This document shows positions 1 through 9,426 of a DNA stretch of 64,000 bases, piece after piece. Source of the stretch: Maribacter algicola. GTDB taxonomy: Bacteria > Bacteroidota > Bacteroidia > Flavobacteriales > Flavobacteriaceae. Under the pieces are notes generated by a model that was given only the letters and a program-made list of their open reading frames with translations, did no database searches and was not told the DNA's origin. The stretch is from positions 1-64,000 of the forward strand of contig NZ_QUSX01000002.1 of NCBI RefSeq assembly GCF_003933245.1. The letters run 5' to 3'. A program made the position numbers and the translations under genes. Numbering within the stretch: the stretch's first letter is position 1; the number at the start of each line of letters is the position of its first letter.

Positions 1-1
1 T

Positions 2-3000
2 ACCGTTCGCGACACGGACGACACGACCTGTTCCAGCGAGACGGGCACCATAACGATAGACCCCGTACCGAACGCGCCTGAAAACCCTGTGGTATATATC
101 GAAAACTCAACATGTGAAATGATGGGTTCTGCGAGCATAACGAACTACGACGACACGCTGACCTATACGTTCTCCCCTGCGGGGCCTACGGTAGGAGCCG
201 GCGGTGTGATCTCCGGCTTCCTATTAGATACTGCCTATTCGGTCACTGTAAAGGATTTAAAAAGTGGATGTGAGTCGGGTGAGTCAATATTCAGTGTAGG
301 TTCATGGCAGGAAATGAGCTGTAGTATCGTACAAGATCAGCTTACCACGGATCATCTAACAATGGATGGGGTGGCAACGGCAACACCTTTTGGGGGTATG
401 GCACCGTTCACCTATTTATGGGACAACGGGGAGACCACTCAAACGGCCACCAAATTGACCTATGGGATGCATTCCGTTACCATTACAGATGCCAACGGTT
501 GCGAAACGATGTGTCAAATAGATATTGCCAAGGAACTCTATTGTTGGATAAACCTGATACAGCATGTAACAGAGTATGGCGGTAAAGACGGTGCCGCACG
601 TGTAAGCGGTAACGGAGGATACAGGCCCTTTACCTTCCGGTGGGATGACGGGTCTACGGAAGCGACCAACCGCTCGTTAACGGCAGGTATACATACTGTG
701 ACCATTACCGATGCCACGGGGGCGACTTCCGAATGTACTATTACTATAATGGAGCCTACCGGAAGTGCATGTGATAAATTTACAAGTGAGGTGGAACAAG
801 ATAAGCTTACTACTGACCATTTGACAAAGGACGGGGGGGCAACGGTAACGCCTTATGGCGGTACTGCGCCCTATACCTACTATTGGGACAATGGTGAGAC
901 CACCCAAACGGCCACCACTTTGACCTATGGCATGCATTGGGTGAAGGTTACGGACGCCAATGGTTGTGAATCCGTGTCGTATATAGATATAGCCAAGGAA
1001 CTTTATTGTTGGGTGAACCTGATACAAAATGTTACAGAGTATGGCGGTAAAGACGGTGCCGCACGTGTAAGCGGTAACGGAGGATACAGGCCCTTTACAT
1101 TTAAATGGGATGACGGATCTACGGAAGCGACCAACCGCTCGTTAACGGCCGGGATACATTATGTGACAATCACGGATGCCACGGGGGCGACCTCGCAATG
1201 CAGTATTACCATAACCCAACCGGGACCAGAGGTTTGTGATGGTGTAGATAATGATGGAGATGGAAAAGTGGACGAAGGGTTCGATTCCGATATGGACGGA
1301 ATCGCCGATTGTTTCGATGAGTGCGATAATAGATTGGACTCTGACCAAGACGGTGTACCCGATTGTTTAGATATATGTCCAAATGGAGATGATTCCAAGG
1401 ATTCCGATGGTGATGGAGTGCCCGATACCTGTGATGTGGAAGAGTGCGATGGTCTCGATAATGATGGCGATGGTAAAGTAGATGAAGGATTCGATGCCGA
1501 TATGGACGGGATTGCCGACTGTTTTGATGAGTGCGATAATAATTTAGATACTGATCAGGATGGTGTGCCGGATTGTTTGGACAAATGTCCAGGATTGGAT
1601 GATAACTTGGATACAGATGGAGACGGTACCCCCGATTGTATGGACGATTGTGACGATACCGTTGACACAGACGGTGACGGTATTGTCGATTGTCAGGATG
1701 ACGAAATCAATTCGCCCTGTCCAGATAGCGTAGATGCCAACGGCGTCTCTTTGGATACGGATGGAGATGGCGTAGTGGATTGTTTGGATGTATGTCTAGG
1801 TTTTGATGATAGCTTGGATACCGATGGAGACGGAACTCCGGATGGATGCGATGTTGAAGAATGCGACGGTGTCGACAATGACGGTGATGGTGACATCGAT
1901 GAAGACGTATTATTGCCAACGGTTGAGTTTGTTTCCTTTGACGAAGTAAGTATAGATGAAGGAATTCAGTATAACCTTTCTGGAGGCAGCCCTGAAGGGG
2001 GTGTATATAGTGGACCTGGAGTAACGGATAACGAAGACGGCACTTACAATTTTGACCCATCGTTAGCCGGCATAGGGGAACATACGCTAACCTATACCTA
2101 TGTTAGCGAGAATGGTTGTTCCAATTCCGCAACGGATGTAGTTAAGGTATTAGAAGCTGTTTCTTTCACCGTACTTATCAATGAATTCCAGCCAAATCCA
2201 CCTGGTACGGATCCATCTGAACAGTCTATTGAACTCAAAGGTCCTGCTGGTCAATCCTTTACTGGATGGATAGTAATTTTGGATTCTGATTCGGCCAATT
2301 CTGGCCAGGTTAATGATGTGGAGCAAGTTACAGGCACTTTTGACGCAAATGGACTTTTAACAGTTTCAATTCCGGATATAGAGAACCCGAGCTTTACCAT
2401 AATGATTACGGATAACTATCAAGATGGTATCAACGATTTTGATAGTAATGATGATGGTGTTTTGGATACCGGCATTTCCAATCTCGGCAATATCATGGAT
2501 GCCATTGGTATTCCTGATGAATCAAGTGATGAGAACTTCTTGTTTGGTACTCAATTGGGAGGTGCTGACTTTAAATTTACAGGGGATGAACCGGTTCTGG
2601 TATTTAGGGATAGCAATACGGATGCCTGGTATGCAATAAATGATCATACAATAGAAATCGCTTATGATATAGATGCAAATCCTTATGCGTTTAGTTCATT
2701 TAGTGGAAATTTGCAAGCACCTACTTTTGGAATGGCAAATCCATACCTTGTTACAACGGCACGTACCTTTCAAATGGAAGTATGGCCAAATCCTACGGTT
2801 GAAATTTTAAACTTGGAAGTTCCTAAGAACTCTGGAATAGTAAGATTTGATCTTTATGATATTTCTGGAAAATTGGTGAAGAGTGTTCCCGGGACTTCTT
2901 GGAACCTTATGCAAATAGATGTAAGAAATTTAGAAACGGGTGTTTATATCATTAGAGCAAATGGTGGCAACTCCGGCGCTATGATTAAAAAATTCATTAA

Positions 3001-3007
3001 AAGATAG
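2..3007 (+). CDS. Giant T9SS-secreted SprB-repeat / TSP3-like adhesin, 5' truncated by window edge
   Basis: The reading frame is open from base 2, so the start lies upstream and about 1000 residues are visible. Two tandem SprB-type units of about 150 residues (around 319-760 and 761-1225) carry the typical DGxAT-PFGG-YLWDNGETT and GxHxVTITDAxG cores. An Asp-rich calcium-binding stretch follows (about 1228-1900) with CDGVDNDGDG and DTDGDG motifs of the thrombospondin type-3 / metal-binding kind. Next come a short Ig-like segment, a lamin-tail-like domain (INEFQPNP, about 2170-2740) and a C-terminal type A sorting domain (VWPNPT, DISGK, LETGVYIIR, ending KKFIKR). From family knowledge this is an outer-surface protein exported by type IX secretion and anchored or released after cleavage of the sorting domain. 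A role in adhesion or gliding is inference. It is a paralogue of the protein at 4402-9378. A strong terminator follows. Confidence 0.9.
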   Translation, partial: TVRDTDDTTCSSETGTITIDPVPNAPENPVVYIENSTCEMMGSASITNYDDTLTYTFSPAGPTVGAGGVISGFLLDTAYSVTVKDLKSGCESGESIFSVGSWQEMSCSIVQDQLTTDHLTMDGVATATPFGGMAPFTYLWDNGETTQTATKLTYGMHSVTITDANGCETMCQIDIAKELYCWINLIQHVTEYGGKDGAARVSGNGGYRPFTFRWDDGSTEATNRSLTAGIHTVTITDATGATSECTITIMEPTGSACDKFTSEVEQDKLTTDHLTKDGGATVTPYGGTAPYTYYWDNGETTQTATTLTYGMHWVKVTDANGCESVSYIDIAKELYCWVNLIQNVTEYGGKDGAARVSGNGGYRPFTFKWDDGSTEATNRSLTAGIHYVTITDATGATSQCSITITQPGPEVCDGVDNDGDGKVDEGFDSDMDGIADCFDECDNRLDSDQDGVPDCLDICPNGDDSKDSDGDGVPDTCDVEECDGLDNDGDGKVDEGFDADMDGIADCFDECDNNLDTDQDGVPDCLDKCPGLDDNLDTDGDGTPDCMDDCDDTVDTDGDGIVDCQDDEINSPCPDSVDANGVSLDTDGDGVVDCLDVCLGFDDSLDTDGDGTPDGCDVEECDGVDNDGDGDIDEDVLLPTVEFVSFDEVSIDEGIQYNLSGGSPEGGVYSGPGVTDNEDGTYNFDPSLAGIGEHTLTYTYVSENGCSNSATDVVKVLEAVSFTVLINEFQPNPPGTDPSEQSIELKGPAGQSFTGWIVILDSDSANSGQVNDVEQVTGTFDANGLLTVSIPDIENPSFTIMITDNYQDGINDFDSNDDGVLDTGISNLGNIMDAIGIPDESSDENFLFGTQLGGADFKFTGDEPVLVFRDSNTDAWYAINDHTIEIAYDIDANPYAFSSFSGNLQAPTFGMANPYLVTTARTFQMEVWPNPTVEILNLEVPKNSGIVRFDLYDISGKLVKSVPGTSWNLMQIDVRNLETGVYIIRANGGNSGAMIKKFIKR
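320..1225 (+). repeat. Two tandem SprB-type coding repeats of about 450 bp
   Basis: The two units align throughout. The 65 bases at 569-633 and 1034-1098 appear identical, including third codon positions, which points to recent duplication or gene conversion. Homologous units occur in the neighbouring giant gene at about 6803-7705. Confidence 0.85.
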
Positions 3008-3031
3008 ATACTTACATTAATCAAGTAAAAG

Positions 3032-3062
3032 GCCCTAAAGCAATCATCTTTAGGGCTTTTTT
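3032..3062 (+). terminator. Rho-independent terminator after the first adhesin
   Basis: A perfect 9-bp stem (GCCCTAAAG at 3032-3040 with CTTTAGGGC at 3048-3056) and a 7-nt loop are followed directly by a T-run. Confidence 0.9.
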
Positions 3063-3304
3063 GCTATTGTATTTTTTCCATATCCGTAACAGTTCCATGC
3101 TTTCAATGTTACAATTTTAACATTTTATTACCATTCATCCGATAAATCATACAGTTCATAAGCTGGAAACGTGTAAATACCTTATTAACCAGTACCTTAC
3201 ATAGGTATAGAATTCAGTTGGAACATTAACTGGTTTTTGTAACCCCACAATACAAAGAACCAAACTACTTCCTATGGTCATTGTAACCAATCACCAAAGG
3301 AAAA

Positions 3305-3841
3305 ATGAAAAACCACCAAAAAAGAAGGAACTTTCTTAAAGGTTCCATCATGGCATCAACTGGTGCCGTGCTTTTGCATACGACCGATTTATTCGCAAAG
3401 GAACCATTTTCTTCCCCTTCAATTTCTAAGACAGATATACGTACCAAGCTCTTTGGTAAGCAAGTGGAAATTTCCGGGCGGGTTTTCGATGGTTCGGGAA
3501 AGAATCCCCTTCAAAATGTGAAGATTGAATTCTGGCACCTTTCCCCCAATTCGGAAAAAATAGGGCACAAGGGCTCATTGTTAACGGATACTCAGGGAAG
3601 GTATATTTTAAAGTCCGATTATCCATCCAAAGAAATGGGTAAGCATACTACCATCCACTTTAGGGTCTCAAGGGAAAATAAGGAATTGGTCACGGAACTA
3701 AAATTTTCAGATTTTGGGGCGTACATCACCGATAAACATTGGGAGTCCCATCAAAATTTGGAAGACAATCTACTTTTTCCACAACTGGAAAAATCACTGT
3801 ATAAAACAAAAATCAATTTCAATATTTCAATCAACCAATAA
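3305..3841 (+). CDS. Tat-exported intradiol-dioxygenase-like (transthyretin-fold) protein, probably non-catalytic
   Basis: 178 residues. The N-terminus has a twin-arginine signal (RRNFLK at residues 7-12, then a hydrophobic stretch ending near LFA). The mature part resembles the intradiol ring-cleavage dioxygenase fold: ISGRVFDGSGKNPLQNVKIEFWHLS, a DTQGRY turn, then TTIHFRVS. The family's iron site normally uses two Tyr and the two His of a HIHF motif. Here the first His of that motif is Thr, and no Tyr follows the WHLS segment, so ring-cleavage activity is doubtful. It sits 11 bp before the tail-collar gene and between two giant adhesins, which suggests a surface or accessory role (inference). 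The start is the first ATG, after an A-rich leader. Confidence 0.7.
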   Translation: MKNHQKRRNFLKGSIMASTGAVLLHTTDLFAKEPFSSPSISKTDIRTKLFGKQVEISGRVFDGSGKNPLQNVKIEFWHLSPNSEKIGHKGSLLTDTQGRYILKSDYPSKEMGKHTTIHFRVSRENKELVTELKFSDFGAYITDKHWESHQNLEDNLLFPQLEKSLYKTKINFNISINQ

Positions 3842-3852
3842 ATTAAATAATT

Positions 3853-4365
3853 ATGGAAGGATATTTAGCACAAATAATTTTATTCGCCGGTAATTTTGCA
3901 CCTAGAAACTGGGCTTTTTGTAACGGACAATTGTTGCCCATTTCAAGCAATCAAGCACTTTTTTCTCTTATAGGGACTTTCTATGGAGGTGACGGTAGAA
4001 CCACTTTTGCATTACCTGATTTAAGAGGGCGGGTGCCTGTTTCTTCAGGAACGGGACCAGGTCTCTCCAATTATAATTTAGGTGACAAACAAGGTTCAGA
4101 GACTAATACATTAAATATTAACCAGTTACCGTCGCATAATCACGGAGTAAAATTACCGGCTAAATCTGAGGCGGACACTGATAATCCTGTAGGTAATTTT
4201 ATTGCAGGGGCTGGATTTAATGGATTTGGTACCTCTTCGGATGTCGAGATGGCTGCGCTTCCCCAAAATAATGTAGGGGGTAATCAATCGGTAAACAATA
4301 TTCAACCGACTTTGGCTTTGAATTATATAATTTGCTTGCAAGGTATATTTCCTTCTAGGTCTTAA
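3853..4365 (+). CDS. Phage tail collar domain protein (microcystin-dependent protein family)
   Basis: 170 residues. The N-terminal tail-collar domain is easily recognised: EGYLAQIILFAGNFAPRNWAFCNGQ, then LFSLIGTFYGGDGRTTFALPDLRGRVPV, a GSET-LPSHNH stretch and the closing QPTLALNYIICLQG. Bacterial chromosomal members (often named microcystin-dependent protein or MdpB) derive from phage tail-fibre or collar proteins and commonly occur near secreted repeat proteins in Bacteroidota. There is no signal peptide and there are no other phage genes nearby, so this is not part of a prophage. It is spaced 11 bp after the Tat protein and 36 bp before the giant adhesin, which suggests co-transcription. 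Its biochemical role is unknown. Confidence 0.85.
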   Translation: MEGYLAQIILFAGNFAPRNWAFCNGQLLPISSNQALFSLIGTFYGGDGRTTFALPDLRGRVPVSSGTGPGLSNYNLGDKQGSETNTLNINQLPSHNHGVKLPAKSEADTDNPVGNFIAGAGFNGFGTSSDVEMAALPQNNVGGNQSVNNIQPTLALNYIICLQGIFPSRS

Positions 4366-4401
4366 GACAGTTCAAAACCAACCAATCACAAACCTGTTAT
4401 T

Positions 4402-7400
4402 ATGAAAAAAATTCTACTCTATTACCTTTTTAGTCTTACGTTTTTCTGGTCTTTTGGACAAACCGCTCTAGGACCAGGTGACATAGCATTTGTTGGTGTA
4501 AACACGGATGGTGCTAATAATACGGAGGATAGTTTTGCCTTTATATTATTAAAGGATATCGATGCCGCCACCCAAATTATTTTTACGGACCGTGGCTGGA
4601 ATGATGGTGCAGGTTTCTTCGATGCGATTGGTGACGGTGAATTTACGTGGACTTCTGGGTCTGCCCGAAGTGCAGGAGAGGTCATCACCTTGAATTTTTC
4701 GAATCTTACTCCTATTGCCGCGGCGTTTACCTATTTAGGAGATCAGTTATTCGCCATACAAGGAAGTATTTCAACGCCCACTTTTATTGCGGGAATGCAA
4801 CTGAACGATACCCCAACAAGCAATGATGCAAATTGGGACGGTGCGGCAACGGATAACCAGACCTCGGCCTTACCAGATGCCCTGACTACGGGTGATACTG
4901 CCGTGAGGTTCACTCCTGAAGCTGATAATTGGCAGTTTAGTTGTAGCATAGCGGGTTGCCCCTTGTCCGGTACCCCTGAACAGATTAGGGCCATAGTGCA
5001 TAACCTGGCCAATTGGATAAGTAATGATAATACAGTGTATCCCGGTACGGTGGATGCTAGTTTGGGTACGCCAACAATAGGAACAATTGATAATATGCCA
5101 CCGGTGATAACGTGCCCTGCCGACCAAACATTGATGGTGGATGCCAATTGCAATACTCTCGTGCCAGATTACACAAGCATGGTCACGGCAACCGATGATG
5201 TTACGGCATCACCTACCATTACGCAAAGCCCTCCTGCGGGATCTACATTCAACGGAACGGGCAACACCGTAATTACCTTTACCGCAACCGATGAAGCAGG
5301 TAATTCGTCTACTTGTAACATGCGTCTTTCCCTTGAGGACAATAAAGCTCCCTCTCCTATATGTATCAATGGTCTAAAGGTGGAATTGGATGCTACAACA
5401 GGACTTGGGACAATTTTCGCTTCGGATTTTATTGCGTCACCAACAGTTGATGCTTGTGGTCCCGTAACCTATTCAATATCTCGTGGCGGTTCAGACATAA
5501 AGTCACCAAGCCTGACCCTAAATTGTGATGATGAAGAATCGATTCTAGTAAGGGTATGGGCAGAAGATGTAAATGGTAATAGCGATTATTGTGAGACATA
5601 TATTCAAGTTGACAAAAGCCAGTTTAATTGTCCGGATGTAAGCCCCCCAGTCATTACATGTCCGCCAGATGTTACTGTTGAATATGGTGCTTCCACTAGT
5701 TTTGTCGACACCGGAAGTGCAACCGCCAACGATGATACGGACGCTAATCCTATTGTCACGTTTTCAGATTCTTTTATTGCAGCTTGTGGTTCAACAGGTA
5801 CCATTACTAGAACTTGGACTGCAACAGATGAATCTGGAAAAAGTAGTAACTGTAAACAGACCATTACTATAGTAGATAAGATGCCTCCAGGTACGACCAC
5901 TCCGCCAGCTGATGTAATAGTACAATGCGAAAAGGATATTCCGCTATCGGCAGAATTATATGTTCTGGATACCAGTGGTCATAATCCAAATGGCCCTGTC
6001 TCTTGTAATTATTCTTTTCCTTTGGTAGTGCAGGGCATAAAGATTGCAGATGTATGTGTTAGTTATATAACATATAATGGTGGGGGATTTAGGTTAGATA
6101 TAAAATATTTTGATGAGAGTTTGATTCCATCAAATGATGCCACTGATGTTTTGGCCAAGTTGATAAGAGACAATGTTACCGCAATGGGCCTATCGAACGG
6201 AGGTTACGGTTGGGGACCTGAGGTTGTAGAGGTAAACGGTAGTGATGGTTGGTTTGAAGATGCTTTTGTGCAATCAGCGGCGAATAAATGTGGTATAGTA
6301 GGGAATGCAGATATTGAGGCCGATCTCCTTTCAGGTGCTCAAAGCTGTATCCTTGCTAATTTATTTTCACCTGATTATTTTGATTCATTTGCAGGTGTAG
6401 ATGCTCTTAATATTTATGATTTAAATGGAATAATACCAGGTATTTCAATAGTTGGAATACCAAATGACAAATTTTTGGAAGGAGAAACCCCTGATACTTA
6501 CAAAATTTTGAGAACATGGACTTTTACAGATGCTTGCGGTAACGATAGTTCTGTTTCCCAGACTATTACGGTAAATTCACCCCCAACCGTAGAGATTATC
6601 GGAAACGATAGCTATTGCCACGATGGTAACGGCGTGGTGCTGGATGCCGGGGCGGGCTTTGCCAGCTATCTTTGGTCACCAGGCGGGCAGACCACGCAGA
6701 CCATTACGGCTCTTGAGGGAAGCTATACGGTAACGGTGACCAACCAAGAAGGTTGTTCAACGACCTCAGAGGTATTTGTGGTTACCCAGAGTGAGCTTTT
6801 GACCTGTAGCATTGTCCAAGATGAGCTAACTACAGACCACCTTACCAAGGACGGTGTGGCAACTGTAACGCCTTATGGCGGTATGGCACCATTCACCTAT
6901 TTATGGGACAATGGTGAGACGACGCAAACGGCGACCATGTTAACCTATGGCATGCACAGTGTAACGGTGACGGACTCCAACGGATGCGAGACCAGTTGCC
7001 AGATAGATATAGCCAAGGAGCTCTACTGTTGGATCAACCTGGTCCAGAACGTGAGCGTGCGTGGCGGCAACGATGGCGCTGCCCGTGTAAATGGCAACGG
7101 AGGCTTTAGGCCCTTCACCTATTTATGGGACGATGGTTCTACAGCACAATTGAATAGTAAGCTGGGCGCAGGCATCCATTATGTGACCATTACGGATGCC
7201 ATTGGGGCCACCTCACGGTGTAGCATTACCATCTCGGAACCTACGGGCGGGGATTGCGATTCCTTCTTAAGCTCTGTAGAACAGGACAAGCTTACAACGG
7301 ACCACCTTACCCAAGACGGTGTGGCAACAGTGTATCCCAAAGGGGGAACGGCACCGTTCACCTATCTATGGGAAAATGGAGAGACCACGCAGACTGCGAC

Positions 7401-9378
7401 GAGGTTGACCTATGGGCTCCGCACCGTTACGGTGACGGATGTGAACGGCTGTGAGACCGTTAACCAGATAGACATCGCCAAGGAACTGTACTGCTGGATC
7501 AACCGCAACGGGAACGTTAGCGTACACGGTGGCAATGATGGTTCGGCCACGGTACATGGCAATGGTGGTTATAGACCGTTTACCTTCAGGTGGGACGATG
7601 GTACTACCAGTCAGTTGAATACTAACTTAAATGCTGGCACGCACTACGTAACCATCACGGACGCCAAGGGGGCGACCTCCCGATGCAGTATCACCGTTAC
7701 GGAACCCGGTCAAGAAATATGCGACGGAGTGGACAATGACGGTGATGGTGAGATAGACGAGGGCTTCGATGAAGATGGCGATGGTATTGCAGATTGTTAT
7801 GATAAATGCCCGAACGGCGATGATACCGTGGACCAGGATGGTGATGGCATACCTGATGCATGTGATGATGAAGTATGTATTAAATCAGAAATGCCTCAGA
7901 CAGCCTGTTACGAAACCGCTATCTGGAATACAGACAATTGCCGCTGGGATATTATAGGGAAGCAACCTGAAAAGCCCAAAACGGAGTGTTTTGAAACGGC
8001 TAGTTGGAACCCGAATACCTGTAGTTGGGATATTACAGGCGAACAGCCGGAAATGCCTCCAGTTTCTTGTTATGAGACGGCAAATTGGAATCCTAACAGT
8101 TGTACTTGGGATATTACGGGCGAACGACCTGAAATGCCCAAAACCGAATGTGATGAAACGGCTGTATGGGATTTTAACTCTTGTAGTTGGGTTATTGTGA
8201 ACGAAAGACCCAAGATGCCCGAAACTGCCTGTTATGAGAATGCTGTTTGGAATGCGGATACCTGTAGCTGGGATATTGAAGGCGAACAGCCCGAACAGCC
8301 TCAGACGGCCTGTTACGAAACTGCTACTTGGAACCCAGATACCTGTAGTTGGGATGTTGAAGGTGAGCAGCCTTTAGAACCTCAGACAGAATGTTATGAA
8401 ACGGCAACATGGAATCCGAACACTTGCACTTGGGATGTTGAAGGTAGTCAACCGGAAGAACCACAGATGGAATGTTACGAGACTGCCACATGGAACTCTG
8501 ACACTTGTAGCTGGGATATAGAAGGCGAACAACCAGGAATGCCGGAAACCCTGTGCTATGAAACCGCAATATGGAACCAGGATACCTGTGAATGGGACAT
8601 TGTTCAAGATGATGATAAAAGTTGCGCTGGAGGTTCTATTGATGAATGCGAAACCGCATTTGCCAGGTCCTCGGATGAAAACGTACGAACTTGTTTCTTG
8701 GATATACCCAATATCAATGGTAATAGATGGGGGTGGACCAATGAGTTCCCGTCGATAGATGGCGTCTATGAAATGGACCTGTACGCAGCTGCCGGGCAAT
8801 GCGATATCAGTAAGGGAGCCCTTGTCGGAAGTGTTCAAGTGGTCTATTCCGGTGGTAGCGTAAGCGTTACCGTATCCACATTGGGCGGTTATAAGATGAC
8901 GGAGGCCCAGCTGTATGTGGGCAGCAACGCAATACCTGCCAAACCGAACAACGGTAATTTAACGGTGGCACCAGGGGATTATCCATATGAGGACAATATC
9001 AGCGGAGACTTTGTAACCCATACCTTTTCAGACGTAAGTGCGGGGGATATGGACAGCTTCCACGTAATACTTCACGCCGAGGTATGTCCTGTGGAGGATG
9101 TGTCCAAATATCAGGCACCAACCTTGGAACTATCCGGATATCCAATTCCATTTAAGGAGGATTTTACCCTTGTGGTGATTTCCCCTAGGGAAATGAAAAG
9201 CGAGTTGTCCCTTTATGATGGAATTGGGAAAAGGGTACAGACTTTTGGAAATTATTATCTGAAGAAAGGAAGAAATGAGATTGGACTGAAAACAAACGAA
9301 TTGCCTGCTGGAATGTATTATATATATGTTACTACCGGTAGCGGCAATCAAATCTTAAAGGTGCTTCGAAAGCCCTAA
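4402..9378 (+). CDS. Giant T9SS-secreted multidomain protein with HYR, SprB and nine 27-residue Cys/Trp repeats
   Basis: 1658 residues. The order is: signal peptide (MKKILLYYLFSLTFFW, cleavage near FGQ); a lamin-tail-like domain (about 22-215); two HYR-type Ig domains beginning PPVITCP (near residues 233 and 414); an unassigned insert (about 510-720) lying before TWTFTDACGN; an Ig-like segment; two SprB units (about 800-1100); a short CDGVDNDGDG calcium-binding stretch; nine 27-residue repeats (about 1169-1404); a beta-sandwich region; and a degenerate C-terminal sorting domain (YPIPFKEDF, LPAGMYYIYV). Export by type IX secretion and a surface location are inferred from the family. The SprB units are close to those of the upstream paralogue. 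Base composition changes visibly inside the gene: the unassigned insert is AT-richer than the SprB part. A terminator follows. Confidence 0.9.
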   Translation: MKKILLYYLFSLTFFWSFGQTALGPGDIAFVGVNTDGANNTEDSFAFILLKDIDAATQIIFTDRGWNDGAGFFDAIGDGEFTWTSGSARSAGEVITLNFSNLTPIAAAFTYLGDQLFAIQGSISTPTFIAGMQLNDTPTSNDANWDGAATDNQTSALPDALTTGDTAVRFTPEADNWQFSCSIAGCPLSGTPEQIRAIVHNLANWISNDNTVYPGTVDASLGTPTIGTIDNMPPVITCPADQTLMVDANCNTLVPDYTSMVTATDDVTASPTITQSPPAGSTFNGTGNTVITFTATDEAGNSSTCNMRLSLEDNKAPSPICINGLKVELDATTGLGTIFASDFIASPTVDACGPVTYSISRGGSDIKSPSLTLNCDDEESILVRVWAEDVNGNSDYCETYIQVDKSQFNCPDVSPPVITCPPDVTVEYGASTSFVDTGSATANDDTDANPIVTFSDSFIAACGSTGTITRTWTATDESGKSSNCKQTITIVDKMPPGTTTPPADVIVQCEKDIPLSAELYVLDTSGHNPNGPVSCNYSFPLVVQGIKIADVCVSYITYNGGGFRLDIKYFDESLIPSNDATDVLAKLIRDNVTAMGLSNGGYGWGPEVVEVNGSDGWFEDAFVQSAANKCGIVGNADIEADLLSGAQSCILANLFSPDYFDSFAGVDALNIYDLNGIIPGISIVGIPNDKFLEGETPDTYKILRTWTFTDACGNDSSVSQTITVNSPPTVEIIGNDSYCHDGNGVVLDAGAGFASYLWSPGGQTTQTITALEGSYTVTVTNQEGCSTTSEVFVVTQSELLTCSIVQDELTTDHLTKDGVATVTPYGGMAPFTYLWDNGETTQTATMLTYGMHSVTVTDSNGCETSCQIDIAKELYCWINLVQNVSVRGGNDGAARVNGNGGFRPFTYLWDDGSTAQLNSKLGAGIHYVTITDAIGATSRCSITISEPTGGDCDSFLSSVEQDKLTTDHLTQDGVATVYPKGGTAPFTYLWENGETTQTATRLTYGLRTVTVTDVNGCETVNQIDIAKELYCWINRNGNVSVHGGNDGSATVHGNGGYRPFTFRWDDGTTSQLNTNLNAGTHYVTITDAKGATSRCSITVTEPGQEICDGVDNDGDGEIDEGFDEDGDGIADCYDKCPNGDDTVDQDGDGIPDACDDEVCIKSEMPQTACYETAIWNTDNCRWDIIGKQPEKPKTECFETASWNPNTCSWDITGEQPEMPPVSCYETANWNPNSCTWDITGERPEMPKTECDETAVWDFNSCSWVIVNERPKMPETACYENAVWNADTCSWDIEGEQPEQPQTACYETATWNPDTCSWDVEGEQPLEPQTECYETATWNPNTCTWDVEGSQPEEPQMECYETATWNSDTCSWDIEGEQPGMPETLCYETAIWNQDTCEWDIVQDDDKSCAGGSIDECETAFARSSDENVRTCFLDIPNINGNRWGWTNEFPSIDGVYEMDLYAAAGQCDISKGALVGSVQVVYSGGSVSVTVSTLGGYKMTEAQLYVGSNAIPAKPNNGNLTVAPGDYPYEDNISGDFVTHTFSDVSAGDMDSFHVILHAEVCPVEDVSKYQAPTLELSGYPIPFKEDFTLVVISPREMKSELSLYDGIGKRVQTFGNYYLKKGRNEIGLKTNELPAGMYYIYVTTGSGNQILKVLRKP
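7906..8619 (+). repeat. Nine tandem 81-bp coding repeats (27-residue CYETAxWNxxTCxWDIxGEQP units)
   Basis: The period is exactly 81 bp: unit 1 starts with the Cys codon at 7906 and unit 9 with the Cys codon at 8554. Each unit has two Cys and two Trp at fixed positions, and units are joined by a Pro/Glu-rich linker (for example EQPEQPQT). Units 6-8 are most alike; units 1, 4 and 9 are most diverged. The paired Cys suggest one disulfide per unit, which is an inference. Confidence 0.9.
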
Positions 9379-9401
9379 GGTATTTTGTAAATGGATAAAA
9401 G

Positions 9402-9426
9402 GCCACCTTACTTAAGGTGGCTTTTT
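9402..9426 (+). terminator. Rho-independent terminator after the second adhesin
   Basis: GCCACCTTA (9402-9410) pairs with TAAGGTGGC (9413-9421) and is followed by TTTTTG. The innermost pairs must open to form the loop. Confidence 0.88.

Noticed and set aside
692..1896. Long minus-strand open frames across the giant adhesin genes
   Set aside because: These are shadows caused by the repeated Asp/Gly/Thr-rich coding sequence on the plus strand.
3853..4365. Tail-collar gene as evidence of a prophage
   Set aside because: No other phage gene is near, and the family is common as a chromosomal single gene in Bacteroidota.
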